Part shown: positions 34,403-43,418 of the stretch, one piece after another
Position numbering within the stretch: position 1 is the stretch's first letter
Layout: each line of letters starts with the position of its first letter
Assembly: GCA_017618135.1 (NCBI GenBank)
Contig: JAFZUV010000020.1
Location: 93,979 to 157,978, forward strand
Source of the DNA: Clostridia bacterium
GTDB taxonomy: Bacteria > Bacillota > Clostridia > Oscillospirales > Acutalibacteraceae
Direction: 5' to 3'
DNA length: 64,000 nucleotides
Made by a program: the position numbers and the translations under genes
Notes under the pieces: generated by a model
Database searches by the model: none
The model's input: the letters and a program-made list of their open reading frames with translations, nothing else
Told to the model about the DNA's origin: nothing

Positions 34403-36597
34403 TCTTCCTCACCGTCAACAACAGTATTTATTGTAAAACCGTTGAGATAAAACATATCCGTTTTTTTGTTTACATTATCGAAAACATTATTATACTGAAT
34501 TTTCTCATATTTTTTAAGTGTATCACTATACTCCGTATCTTCACTCCAACGATAATAGACATTTTGATTATCAATATATCCGACGGTATCGATAACCGGA
34601 AGGGTTTTTGAAAGATTCAAGAGATATTTATTATACTCGGTAAGCTTTAGACCGGCTGTTTTCAGTAAAAGCGAGGACAGATAGTTAGAGCTAATCTTTT
34701 CAATATATTGTTCTTCAATATCATAGTTAGCCCAGATGTAAAAGGGTGTTATATGCCTTTGTTGTTCCTGCTCCTTTGTGAGGTCGCTCAAGCTATCAAC
34801 ACCCATAATTGATGAAATAAACTCAGTCTCTATTGATGGCTGATGATCACCGAACATACATATTATTGTGGGTTCCTTCACGGCACTAAAGTAATTGATT
34901 AGTCCTTCAAAAGCATTATCGCTGGCCTTTACAAGTGATAAATACTTTGAAGCTTTGTTGTAGTATTTTTCGCCTGAAGTTATCGAGATACATTCGTTGA
35001 AATTTGAGGACGATACAGTATATCCGCCGTGATTCTGCATAGTTACATTAAATATAAAGTACGGTTTACTCTTATCTCGATTTTCATAATTATCAATGAT
35101 TGTATCGTAGTTATATGAATCACTTATGTACTGACGAATCAGCATATTTTGCCTGTCTGGGTAGTAACTGTCAATAAGAGACTGCAAATAATCCGGTCCT
35201 TCGCCGCTATCAGAGTATTCCTGTAAAACCGAAGTATCAATTAAGTTTTCAAGGCTGATAAATCTATCAAAGCCAAAATACTCGTAAACACTTGTCCTAT
35301 GCCAGCCTGAGGCATAATACGGATGAAAAGCAACAGATGAATAGCCCTGCGCCTCAAGAGTGGACACCAACGACGCCATAGGATTTTTAATATACAGCAT
35401 ATATGCATTGCTGCCGGAAGGCAGAAATGCAACCGAATTTCCCGTTAAAAACTCGAATTCCGTGTTTGAAGTACCTGCGCCGATTACCGGCACATATAAA
35501 TTACCTCGTATTGTGTTTTCATTCAGAGAGTGCATAAACGGCATATAATCTTCGTTTGTTGAAAACTCTCCGAGAACCTTCATATCAGCCAATGACTCAT
35601 TCATTATACAGATAATATTCGGCGCGGATTTTGGAGTATTAACAGTCGGCTCATTGTATGCGGTTGCGTTTTCTGAAACATAATTTCCGACTTCCTCGGC
35701 GGCATACCCGTTTGGAACGCTCATAAATAAGTATTTTGTGTTACAGAAAAAAGAAAAAACAAAACCATAGTTTTTATATCCGCGAGTTTGATTCCAAAAA
35801 TCCGGTTTTACGCCGGCATCGGCAAAAACAGTTGTAAAATAGAATAGCGATATCAACACCGCAAAAAAAGCGCCCATAAAGCTACGCAGCGTGATTTTTA
35901 CAATTGCATTAAATTTCGGAGTTTTGATTTTAATGCCTAAAACCATTATGAATATCAGCAAATAGGTTGCTATAATCACATTGTACAGAATCTTAAAATT
36001 ATATGTTCCGGCAACATTCATTGCAGTAGTAATACCCGAAAAGTCCATAGGTAAAAACGGAGTGCCTCTGAAATCCACAATATACGCATGAGCTAATGCG
36101 AAAAGATATAAAAACGGATTTATTATAAAGATGCATAGCTTTATGCTGCCGCTTAGCGAAAACACAAGAAAATAGAACAGTAAAATCAAGACATAGTTTG
36201 CAAAAAAGCCAAGATATGTCATATCATAAATGAAAATGCAATTTAGACATTCGGTCATAGTAATTGTGAGGAAAGGCAACAGAAAAATCAGCACCACCGA
36301 AAAAATCTTTTTTGCGTATTCGGCTTTTACCTTAATCGTATATGCGATTTCAAGACCTATGATTAACGGCAAAACTAACGCAACCGCCAACAGTAACCAC
36401 TTTGACGCATTATCAAGAAGTAAAAATGAAGCACGGGAAATCATTGTAAATAAAAGCAAAACCGCAGTAAATATCATACCGGTAATTATACAGGATTTGC
36501 TCGAAGTAATTAAAATATTATTTTTAAACCACAAGCATAACGCTTTGCATAACTTTCTTGAATTACGCGATATGCGATCTAAAACCATTTCCATCAT
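34399..36597 (-). CDS. LTA synthase-like phosphoglycerol transferase/sulfatase
   Basis: A 732-aa membrane enzyme. The N-terminal 270 residues hold about seven hydrophobic segments. The extracellular alkaline-phosphatase-fold domain starts near 310 (PNIICIMNESLADM), with the catalytic threonine T376 in GAGTSNTEFEFLTG, then FHPYYASGWHR and ICMFGDHQPS. Such enzymes transfer glycerol-phosphate from phosphatidylglycerol to lipoteichoic acid or membrane glycans. The TSNTEFEF subtype is common in Clostridia. The start is taken at 36597; an ATG 3 bases downstream is equally possible. Confidence 0.88.
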   Translation of the reverse strand: MMEMVLDRISRNSRKLCKALCLWFKNNILITSSKSCIITGMIFTAVLLLFTMISRASFLLLDNASKWLLLAVALVLPLIIGLEIAYTIKVKAEYAKKIFSVVLIFLLPFLTITMTECLNCIFIYDMTYLGFFANYVLILLFYFLVFSLSGSIKLCIFIINPFLYLFALAHAYIVDFRGTPFLPMDFSGITTAMNVAGTYNFKILYNVIIATYLLIFIMVLGIKIKTPKFNAIVKITLRSFMGAFFAVLISLFYFTTVFADAGVKPDFWNQTRGYKNYGFVFSFFCNTKYLFMSVPNGYAAEEVGNYVSENATAYNEPTVNTPKSAPNIICIMNESLADMKVLGEFSTNEDYMPFMHSLNENTIRGNLYVPVIGAGTSNTEFEFLTGNSVAFLPSGSNAYMLYIKNPMASLVSTLEAQGYSSVAFHPYYASGWHRTSVYEYFGFDRFISLENLIDTSVLQEYSDSGEGPDYLQSLIDSYYPDRQNMLIRQYISDSYNYDTIIDNYENRDKSKPYFIFNVTMQNHGGYTVSSSNFNECISITSGEKYYNKASKYLSLVKASDNAFEGLINYFSAVKEPTIICMFGDHQPSIETEFISSIMGVDSLSDLTKEQEQQRHITPFYIWANYDIEEQYIEKISSNYLSSLLLKTAGLKLTEYNKYLLNLSKTLPVIDTVGYIDNQNVYYRWSEDTEYSDTLKKYEKIQYNNVFDNVNKKTDMFYLNGFTINTVVDGEEE

Positions 36598-36677
36598 AAA
36601 ACAGCTCTTTTCAAATACTAATGCAATAATTATATCACAACAAAAATAAAATACAATATTTTTTTGTGCGTAAGATA

Positions 36678-36706
36678 TTGATTTTTGCGGTAAAATATGT
36701 TAGAAT
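36678..36706 (+). promoter_or_regulatory. Sigma-A promoter of ileS
   Basis: TTGATT at 36678-36683 and TAGAAT at 36701-36706 with a 17-base spacer. Confidence 0.8.
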
Positions 36707-36712
36707 ATCAAA

Positions 36713-36935
36713 CGGTAAAAGCTGTGACGGAGAAAGTGATGTCATCAGGTGTTTTTAGCGAATCGGTGTTGGTGTAAGACCGGTAACACTCTACATCAGT
36801 ATCACTCTCGAGCTGCTGCGTGAAAGGTTACGATTAGCGTTTGCCGGTTGCCAAACCGTTATCTTGGCGCGGATGTCGGTCCGTTATAGGTGGTTATTTG
36901 TTTTTCCCTGTCCTATTGAGGACGGGGATTATTTC
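36713..36935 (+). promoter_or_regulatory. T-box leader of ileS, isoleucine specifier (ATC), with an altered T-box core
   Basis: The Stem I base pairs GAGA with TCTC, the upper helix TGATG with CATCA, and the 3' loop G-T-A-T-C-A has ATC at 36801-36803, matching the gene it controls. The apical GTGTTGGTGTAAGACC is present. The usual TGGTACCGCGG is missing; the closest match is TGGCGCGG at 36866-36873, equal to the consensus with TAC deleted. A weak terminator hairpin CCCTGTCC/GGACGGGG lies at 36906-36927 followed by ATTATTTCTTTT. Confidence 0.82.
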
Positions 36936-36958
36936 TTTTATTTGGAGGGAACAAAATT

Positions 36959-39900
36959 ATGTATAAGGATGTTAAACCCAACATTGATTTCGTTAAGCAG
37001 GAGCAGGAAATCAAGGAGTTTTGGGATAAAGAGAGAATTTTTGAACAAAGCATTGCGTCGCGCGATAATAGTAAGCCGTATATATTTTATGACGGTCCGC
37101 CTACCGCTAACGGTAAGCCGCATATCGGTCATGTGCTTACCAGAGTTATAAAGGATATGATACCGCGATATCGAACAATGAAGGGCTATATGGTTCCGCG
37201 AAAAGCCGGTTGGGATACGCATGGATTGCCGGTTGAACTTGAAGTTGAAAAACTATTGGGGCTTGACGGTAAGGAGCAGATAGAAAAATACGGTCTTGAA
37301 GAGTTTATTGAGCACTGTAAGGAAAGCGTATGGAAATACAAAGGTATGTGGGAAGATTTTTCTAAAACCGTTGGTTTTTGGGCAGATATGGACCACCCGT
37401 ATGTAACCTATCACAACAGCTTTATTGAGTCTGAATGGTGGGCGCTTAAGCAAATATTTGACAGGGGACTTTTATATAAAGGATTTAAGGTTGTGCCGTA
37501 TTGTCCGCGTTGCGGAACACCGCTGTCTTCGCATGAAGTGGCGCAGGGGTACAAGGCTGTCAAGGAAAGAAGTGCCGTCGTCAGATTTAAGGTTAAAGGT
37601 GAAAATTCGTATTTTCTTGCTTGGACCACAACTCCGTGGACGCTGCCTTCGAATGTTGCTCTCTGTGTCAATCCCGAGGAAACATATTGTAAAGTGAAAG
37701 CGATTGACGGTTTTACTTATTATATGGCTAAACCATTGCTTGATAAGGTTTTGTCACCGATAACCGACGAGGGAGAATCGGCCTACAAAATACTTGAAGA
37801 GTTTATAGGCAAAGACCTTGAATACAAGGAGTATGAACCGCTTTTCGAATGCGCGGCTCCGATGGCTGAGAAGCAACATAAAAAGGCCTTCTTTGTTATG
37901 TGTGACGATTATGTTACTATGACTGACGGTACCGGCATAGTTCACTGTGCGCCCGCATTTGGTGAAGATGACGCGCGTGTCGGCAGAAAATACGATTTGC
38001 CGTTTGTTCAGTTTGTTGACGGTCAAGGTAATATGACCTACGACACGCCCTTTGGAGGTATGTTTGTAAAAGACGCTGATCCTGAAATTTTACTTGACCT
38101 TGAAAACCGTCACCTCTTGTTTTCAGCGCCTAAATTTGAACACGATTATCCTTTCTGTTGGCGATGCGATACACCGCTTATTTACTATGCCCGCGAATCC
38201 TGGTTTATCAAGATGACTGAAGTCAAAGAGGACCTTATAAAGAACAACGATACTATTAACTGGATACCTGAGAATATAGGAAAAGGTCGGTTCGGAGATT
38301 GGCTCAACAATGTGCAAGATTGGGGTATTTCCCGTAATCGTTATTGGGGTACTCCGCTTAATGTCTGGCAGTGCGAATGCGGTCATCTCCACGCAATAGG
38401 CAGTATTGAAGAGTTGAAAAGTATGTCAGATAACTGTCCTGATGATATTGAACTTCACAGACCAAAAATTGACGCTGTTACAATTAAGTGTCCAAAATGC
38501 GGCGGTGAAATGCACAGAGTACCCGAGGTAATAGACTGTTGGTTTGACTCCGGCTCCATGCCGTTTGCTCAACATCATTATCCGTTTGAAAATAAAGAGT
38601 TGTTTGAATCACAGTTCCCGGCAGACTTCATTTCGGAAGCAGTTGATCAAACTCGTGGATGGTTTTATTCACTGCTTGCCATTTCAACCTTGATTTTTAA
38701 CAAAGCACCTTTTAAAAATGTAATTGTATTAGGTCATGTTCAGGATGAAAACGGTCAAAAGATGTCAAAGTCAAAAGGCAATGCTGTTGACCCGTTTGAT
38801 GCTTTGGAAAAATACGGTGCTGACGCAATACGCTGGTACTTCTATACAAATTCAGCACCATGGCTTCCAAACAGATTTAACGGTAAGGCTGTAATCGAAG
38901 GTCAACGCAAGTTTATGGGCACACTTTGGAATACCTACGCTTTTTATGTTTTGTACGCCGGCATAGATAAATTTGACCCCAGCCGTAATTCTCTTAATAC
39001 CGATTCGCTTACGGTTATGGATAAATGGTTGCTTTCAAAGCTCAATTCAATGGTTAAGGCCGTTGACAGTAACCTATGCAATTATCGTATACCCGAGGCT
39101 GCTAAAGCGCTTGACAACTTTGTTGATGAGATGAGCAATTGGTATGTAAGGCGCTGTCGTGAGCGTTATTGGGTACAGGATATGACTGAGGATAAAAAAA
39201 CTGCTTATCTTGTGTTATACAAGGCGATATGTACAACCGTGCTTGCCGCCGCACCCATGATTCCGTTTATGGCAGAAAGTATTTATCAAAATCTTGTCAG
39301 AAATATTGATGATTCAACACCTAAAAGCGTCCATTTATGCGATTTCCCCGAAGTTGATGAATCGCTTATAGACGCGGATCTTGAAGCAAAAATGGATAGC
39401 GTGCTTGATATCGTTGTACTTGGCAGAGCCGCAAGAAACGGTGCCGCTATTAAAAACCGTCAACCGCTTGCTAAGATGTTTGTTAAATGTGGCGTTGATT
39501 TAGAGGATTACTATATCGACATCATACGCGACGAGCTGAATTTGAAGCAGGTTAGCTTCTCTGACGAGGTTGATAACTTCGTTTCTTACAATCTTAAGCC
39601 GCAGCTTAAAACAGTAGGGCCTAAATACGGAAGGCAGCTGTCGGAAATCAGAAATGCGCTATCAGAAATTGACGGTGACGCCGCAAAACGAACGCTCGAC
39701 AAAGAAGGTCAGATCACCTTAAATCTACCGTCAGGCGATGTTGTTCTGTCAGGTGAGGATGTTATAATTGAAGCAAAGCAAAGAGAGGGATACTTCACTG
39801 TCAGCGACAAAGGCATTACAGTTGCTCTCGATATAAATCTTACTGCCGATTTGTTAGAAGAAGGTTTCACCAGAGAAGTCGTCAGCAAAATTCAGACAAT

Positions 39901-40108
39901 GCGCAAAGAAGCCGGCTTTAATGTTATTGATCACATTGCTATTACTGTTTCAGGTGATAAAAAAGCCGTCGACTGCGTTCTTAAGTATTCATCCGGAATC
40001 AGCGCCGACACTTTGGCGGATAATATAACTGTTGATGAACCCGAAGGGTATGTAAAGTCCTGGATTATTAACGGAAGCGAACTAAAGATTGGTGTAAAGA
40101 CTATTTAA
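36959..40108 (+). CDS. ileS: Isoleucyl-tRNA synthetase, type 2 (eukaryote-like)
   Basis: A 1049-aa class I synthetase that charges tRNA-Ile and edits Val. The signature PHIGH is in GPPTANGKPHIGHVLTRVIK and KMSKS in GQKMSKSKGNAVDP. The editing domain (WTTTPWTLPSNVALCV) and a long C-terminal anticodon region are present. Length and the SMPFAQHHYPF and GWDTHGLPVELEVEKLLG sequences place it in the longer IleS2 subclass, known for low sensitivity to mupirocin. TTGGAGGG precedes ATG 36959. It is controlled by the Ile T-box. Confidence 0.97.
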   Translation: MYKDVKPNIDFVKQEQEIKEFWDKERIFEQSIASRDNSKPYIFYDGPPTANGKPHIGHVLTRVIKDMIPRYRTMKGYMVPRKAGWDTHGLPVELEVEKLLGLDGKEQIEKYGLEEFIEHCKESVWKYKGMWEDFSKTVGFWADMDHPYVTYHNSFIESEWWALKQIFDRGLLYKGFKVVPYCPRCGTPLSSHEVAQGYKAVKERSAVVRFKVKGENSYFLAWTTTPWTLPSNVALCVNPEETYCKVKAIDGFTYYMAKPLLDKVLSPITDEGESAYKILEEFIGKDLEYKEYEPLFECAAPMAEKQHKKAFFVMCDDYVTMTDGTGIVHCAPAFGEDDARVGRKYDLPFVQFVDGQGNMTYDTPFGGMFVKDADPEILLDLENRHLLFSAPKFEHDYPFCWRCDTPLIYYARESWFIKMTEVKEDLIKNNDTINWIPENIGKGRFGDWLNNVQDWGISRNRYWGTPLNVWQCECGHLHAIGSIEELKSMSDNCPDDIELHRPKIDAVTIKCPKCGGEMHRVPEVIDCWFDSGSMPFAQHHYPFENKELFESQFPADFISEAVDQTRGWFYSLLAISTLIFNKAPFKNVIVLGHVQDENGQKMSKSKGNAVDPFDALEKYGADAIRWYFYTNSAPWLPNRFNGKAVIEGQRKFMGTLWNTYAFYVLYAGIDKFDPSRNSLNTDSLTVMDKWLLSKLNSMVKAVDSNLCNYRIPEAAKALDNFVDEMSNWYVRRCRERYWVQDMTEDKKTAYLVLYKAICTTVLAAAPMIPFMAESIYQNLVRNIDDSTPKSVHLCDFPEVDESLIDADLEAKMDSVLDIVVLGRAARNGAAIKNRQPLAKMFVKCGVDLEDYYIDIIRDELNLKQVSFSDEVDNFVSYNLKPQLKTVGPKYGRQLSEIRNALSEIDGDAAKRTLDKEGQITLNLPSGDVVLSGEDVIIEAKQREGYFTVSDKGITVALDINLTADLLEEGFTREVVSKIQTMRKEAGFNVIDHIAITVSGDKKAVDCVLKYSSGISADTLADNITVDEPEGYVKSWIINGSELKIGVKTI

Positions 40109-40125
40109 TTTTAGGAGATGGATTT

Positions 40126-40488
40126 ATGAACAATAATAACGGCAAAAACAATGAATTTATAGAAGATATCAGTTCTTCTTCCCGTAAATCAAAGCTTAAG
40201 CTTAATATTGAACTGAAGGACCCTGTTGATCTTTACGGAAAACTCATTTACAACAATCTCGGTAAAACGCTTAAGACGATTGCATATATAGTTGCAATCG
40301 CAACAATTCTGTTAGGTTTTGGCGCCGCCTTCTTAATTTTTAAAAAGGAAGCAACCTATATTGCTCTGTCCTTCGCTATGGTTTTAGTATTCACCGCCGT
40401 TGCCGCTGTAGAGTTTTTCGTAATTTACGGTCTTGGGCACAGTATTCAGCAAAACAATGAGATTTTAAAGCGATTAGCTGGGGTATGA
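40126..40488 (+). CDS. Small membrane protein of unknown function
   Basis: A 120-aa protein with a charged, Asn/Ser-rich N-terminal 45 residues and two membrane segments (about 48-72 and 78-102). TAGGAG lies 8 bases before ATG 40126. It follows ileS by 17 bases and precedes lacZ by one base. I do not recognise a family. Confidence 0.65.
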   Translation: MNNNNGKNNEFIEDISSSSRKSKLKLNIELKDPVDLYGKLIYNNLGKTLKTIAYIVAIATILLGFGAAFLIFKKEATYIALSFAMVLVFTAVAAVEFFVIYGLGHSIQQNNEILKRLAGV

Positions 40489-40489
40489 A

Positions 40490-43318
40490 ATGCGTTTCTA
40501 CGAGAACTCAAGAAAAACTTCTGAGAATAGGGAGAAGCCGCGAAGCTATTATATTCCAAAAGGTATATCAGAGTTTTTGCTCTTAAATGGGATCTGGCGT
40601 TTTAAGTATTTTAAACGCGATTTTGATGTACCGGATGTTATTGATAATTGGGATGAAATTAGAGTGCCTTCGTGTTGGCAAACAGAAGGCTTTGAAAATC
40701 CAAATTACTCGAATATTCATTACCCCATACCTGTTGACCCGCCATATGTTCCCGATGAAAACCCTTGCGGTGTGTATGAGCGCGACTTTGATTTACAAAA
40801 TATACTCGGCAAAGTATATTTTGTATTTGATGGCGTTGCGAGTTGCGGAATACTGTATATAAATAACAACTACGTCGGCTTTACACAAGGCAGTCACTTA
40901 CAGGCGGAATTTGATATAACCGGTTTTGTAAATCCCGGCAAAAACACCGCACGCGTAAAAGTTCTCAAATGGTGCGCGGGCAGTTATCTTGAAGATCAAG
41001 ATTCCTTCAGGATGAATGGGATCTTCAGGGACTGTTACATACTCAACAGACCGTTATCGCATATTAAGGATATAAGCGTTACTGCCGAAAAGAATACTAT
41101 CAGTGTAAAAACAGATAAAAAAGCAAATATTTCCGCTTATGATACCAACGGTATGTTGATTGAAACCAAGTATGATACTGATAAGGCTGACTTTAATATT
41201 GAATACCCTGAATTTTGGAATGCGGAAAAACCGGTTTTATACAGTATTACCGCAGAGCGTAACAGTGAAATTATCACTCAGAATACAGCATTTAGAAACA
41301 TTAAAGTATCAAAAAAGAAAGAGCTGCTCATAAACGGTGTTCCCGTAAAGCTTTTGGGAGTTAATCATCATGATACGAGTGCAAAAGGCGGTTGGTATGA
41401 AACTGACGAGGAGTTGAGATGCGACCTTGAGAATATGAAAAAGCTCAATATTAACTGCATCCGTACCTCACATTACCCGCCTGCTCCGAGATTTCTTGAT
41501 ATGTGCGATGAAATGGGTTTCTATGTAATTCTTGAAAATGATATAGAGACTCATGGATTTGCGAGCCGTGAGCCATTTGCTTTAGGCGGTTATGATGTCT
41601 GGGATAAAATTTGGCCTTGCCGGCACCCGATGTGGAAAAAAGAATTCTTAGAGCGAATGAAACGAACTGTCGAAAGAGATAAAAACCATGTATCAATCAT
41701 TATGTGGTCGACAGGCAACGAAAGCGGTTACGGCAAAAATTTTGAAATCGTTATTGATTGGTTGCGCTCACTTGGTGACGGCAGACTTGCACATTATGAG
41801 GGTGCAAGTGCAAAGGGTGTTATTTCCGGAACTGATGTATATTCGAGGATGTATTTGTCGCCGGATGAACTTGTAACGGCGGTAAAGAATAAAGAAATTG
41901 ACCGACCTGTATTTCTTTGCGAATTCTCACATGCCATGGGCAACGGACCCGGTGATGTTTATCAGTACGCCGAGATTTTCAATAAGTATCCGAAAGCTAT
42001 TGGAGGATGCATTTGGGAGTGGGCCGATCACACGGTTCTTGATAAAAATGGTGTTGCAAGATACGGCGGCGATTTTGAAGGTGAGCTGACAAACGATTCA
42101 AACTTCTGCTGTGACGGCCTTGTTTTTTACGATAGGTCTTTTAAGGCAGGCTCTCTTGAAGCTAAAGCTGCATATCAACCAATTCGTACTGAATTATTAA
42201 ACGATAAGCTTGTAATTAGAAACCTTTATTCTTTTACAAATTTATCAGAATTCACATTTAAATACAGTATTGAAATTGACGGTGTTGTCAAGTCTGAAAA
42301 AACCGTAGACATAAATATTGAGCCACTATCCGAAAAGTCAATACAAATTCCTGTGAAAAGATACAAGTGTAAATACGGCGTTTTTCTCATTTGCCGTTTG
42401 TTTAGAGGTGATTATGAGATTGCGCACACTCAGCATGAATTAAGCTCCGAAATTATAGGTAAAAATGCAGTTTCTTCTATGCCAAAAATTGTCGAAGACC
42501 GTGAATTCTATACGATAAACGGAAATAGCTTTGAGTACAAATTTTCAAAGGTATATGGCACTATAACATCGGCGGTGGTTAACGGTAAACAGCAGCTTGA
42601 TGACCGTATGCGTCTTTCGGTTTACAGAGCGCCTATTGATAATGATCGTAGAATAAGAAATAATTGGGTTCAGGGTGAGGCATGGAAATCCGAGAATATC
42701 AACAAAATCTTTAATAAGGTCTATGATATTAAGCTTAATAAGAACAGAATTACTGTAATCGGCGCACTTGCCGGCGTTTCTAGATACGCCGTCGTTGATT
42801 ATATCTATACAGCCGTATTTTCAGGCGACGGTCGGGTTGACTTTAATATTGATGTTAAGGTTCGTAAAAGTGCATTTTGGTTACCGAGGTTTGGCTTTGA
42901 ATTTACTGTGCCTATCGAAAATGCCTCTTTTAAATACTTCGGGAACGGACCGTCAGAAAGCTATATTGATATGTGTCACGGAGGTCTGATAAGTAAATAT
43001 GTAAGCAATGCCGAAAGGGAATATGTGCCGTATATAAGACCTCAGGAACACGGCAATCACACCAACGCTCGTATGCTTCAAATAGGTGATTTGCTTTTTG
43101 AAGGTAATAGTTTTGATTTTTGCGTTTCACAGTACACAACCTCTGCGCTGGACAGTGCAGAACACACTGACGAACTTGTAAAATCACATAACACGCATAT
43201 AAGAGTTGATTACAAGATGTCGGGCGTCGGTTCTGATTCCTGCGGACCGAAGCTCCCACTTCGACATTCGCTTTCGGAAAAGAAGTTTACTTTTAAATTT
43301 AGTTTAAGTCCCATATGA
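40490..43318 (+). CDS. lacZ: Beta-galactosidase, glycoside hydrolase family 2
   Basis: A 942-aa cytoplasmic enzyme, with no signal peptide. The GH2 layout is: jelly-roll N-terminal domain (SCWQTEGFENPNYSNIHYP), immunoglobulin-like domain, TIM barrel with acid/base Glu411 in STGNESGYG and nucleophile Glu478 in FLCEFSHAMGNGPG, and a C-terminal beta-gal small-chain domain (FKYFGNGPSESYIDMCHG). It hydrolyses lactose or related beta-galactosides. It starts one base after the membrane-protein stop; TGGGGT is the only nearby site. It ends inside a large palindromic terminator. Confidence 0.95.
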   Translation: MRFYENSRKTSENREKPRSYYIPKGISEFLLLNGIWRFKYFKRDFDVPDVIDNWDEIRVPSCWQTEGFENPNYSNIHYPIPVDPPYVPDENPCGVYERDFDLQNILGKVYFVFDGVASCGILYINNNYVGFTQGSHLQAEFDITGFVNPGKNTARVKVLKWCAGSYLEDQDSFRMNGIFRDCYILNRPLSHIKDISVTAEKNTISVKTDKKANISAYDTNGMLIETKYDTDKADFNIEYPEFWNAEKPVLYSITAERNSEIITQNTAFRNIKVSKKKELLINGVPVKLLGVNHHDTSAKGGWYETDEELRCDLENMKKLNINCIRTSHYPPAPRFLDMCDEMGFYVILENDIETHGFASREPFALGGYDVWDKIWPCRHPMWKKEFLERMKRTVERDKNHVSIIMWSTGNESGYGKNFEIVIDWLRSLGDGRLAHYEGASAKGVISGTDVYSRMYLSPDELVTAVKNKEIDRPVFLCEFSHAMGNGPGDVYQYAEIFNKYPKAIGGCIWEWADHTVLDKNGVARYGGDFEGELTNDSNFCCDGLVFYDRSFKAGSLEAKAAYQPIRTELLNDKLVIRNLYSFTNLSEFTFKYSIEIDGVVKSEKTVDINIEPLSEKSIQIPVKRYKCKYGVFLICRLFRGDYEIAHTQHELSSEIIGKNAVSSMPKIVEDREFYTINGNSFEYKFSKVYGTITSAVVNGKQQLDDRMRLSVYRAPIDNDRRIRNNWVQGEAWKSENINKIFNKVYDIKLNKNRITVIGALAGVSRYAVVDYIYTAVFSGDGRVDFNIDVKVRKSAFWLPRFGFEFTVPIENASFKYFGNGPSESYIDMCHGGLISKYVSNAEREYVPYIRPQEHGNHTNARMLQIGDLLFEGNSFDFCVSQYTTSALDSAEHTDELVKSHNTHIRVDYKMSGVGSDSCGPKLPLRHSLSEKKFTFKFSLSPI

Positions 43319-43359
43319 CAAAAAAGTAACGCGGAATTCCGCGTTACTTTTTTGTCATA
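43314..43359. terminator. 46-bp perfect palindrome after lacZ, terminator-like
   Basis: Each arm is 23 bases, centred between 43336 and 43337 on GAATTC, and contains AAAAAAGTAACGCGG and its complement, so the RNA folds as a long stem with flanking A and T runs. The lacZ stop codon (43316-43318) lies within the left arm. Confidence 0.88.
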
Positions 43360-43418
43360 AAGAAAAAACGGTTGTCATATTATTCTAACAGAAAAAGTAA
43401 AATTTCGGAGGAATAACT

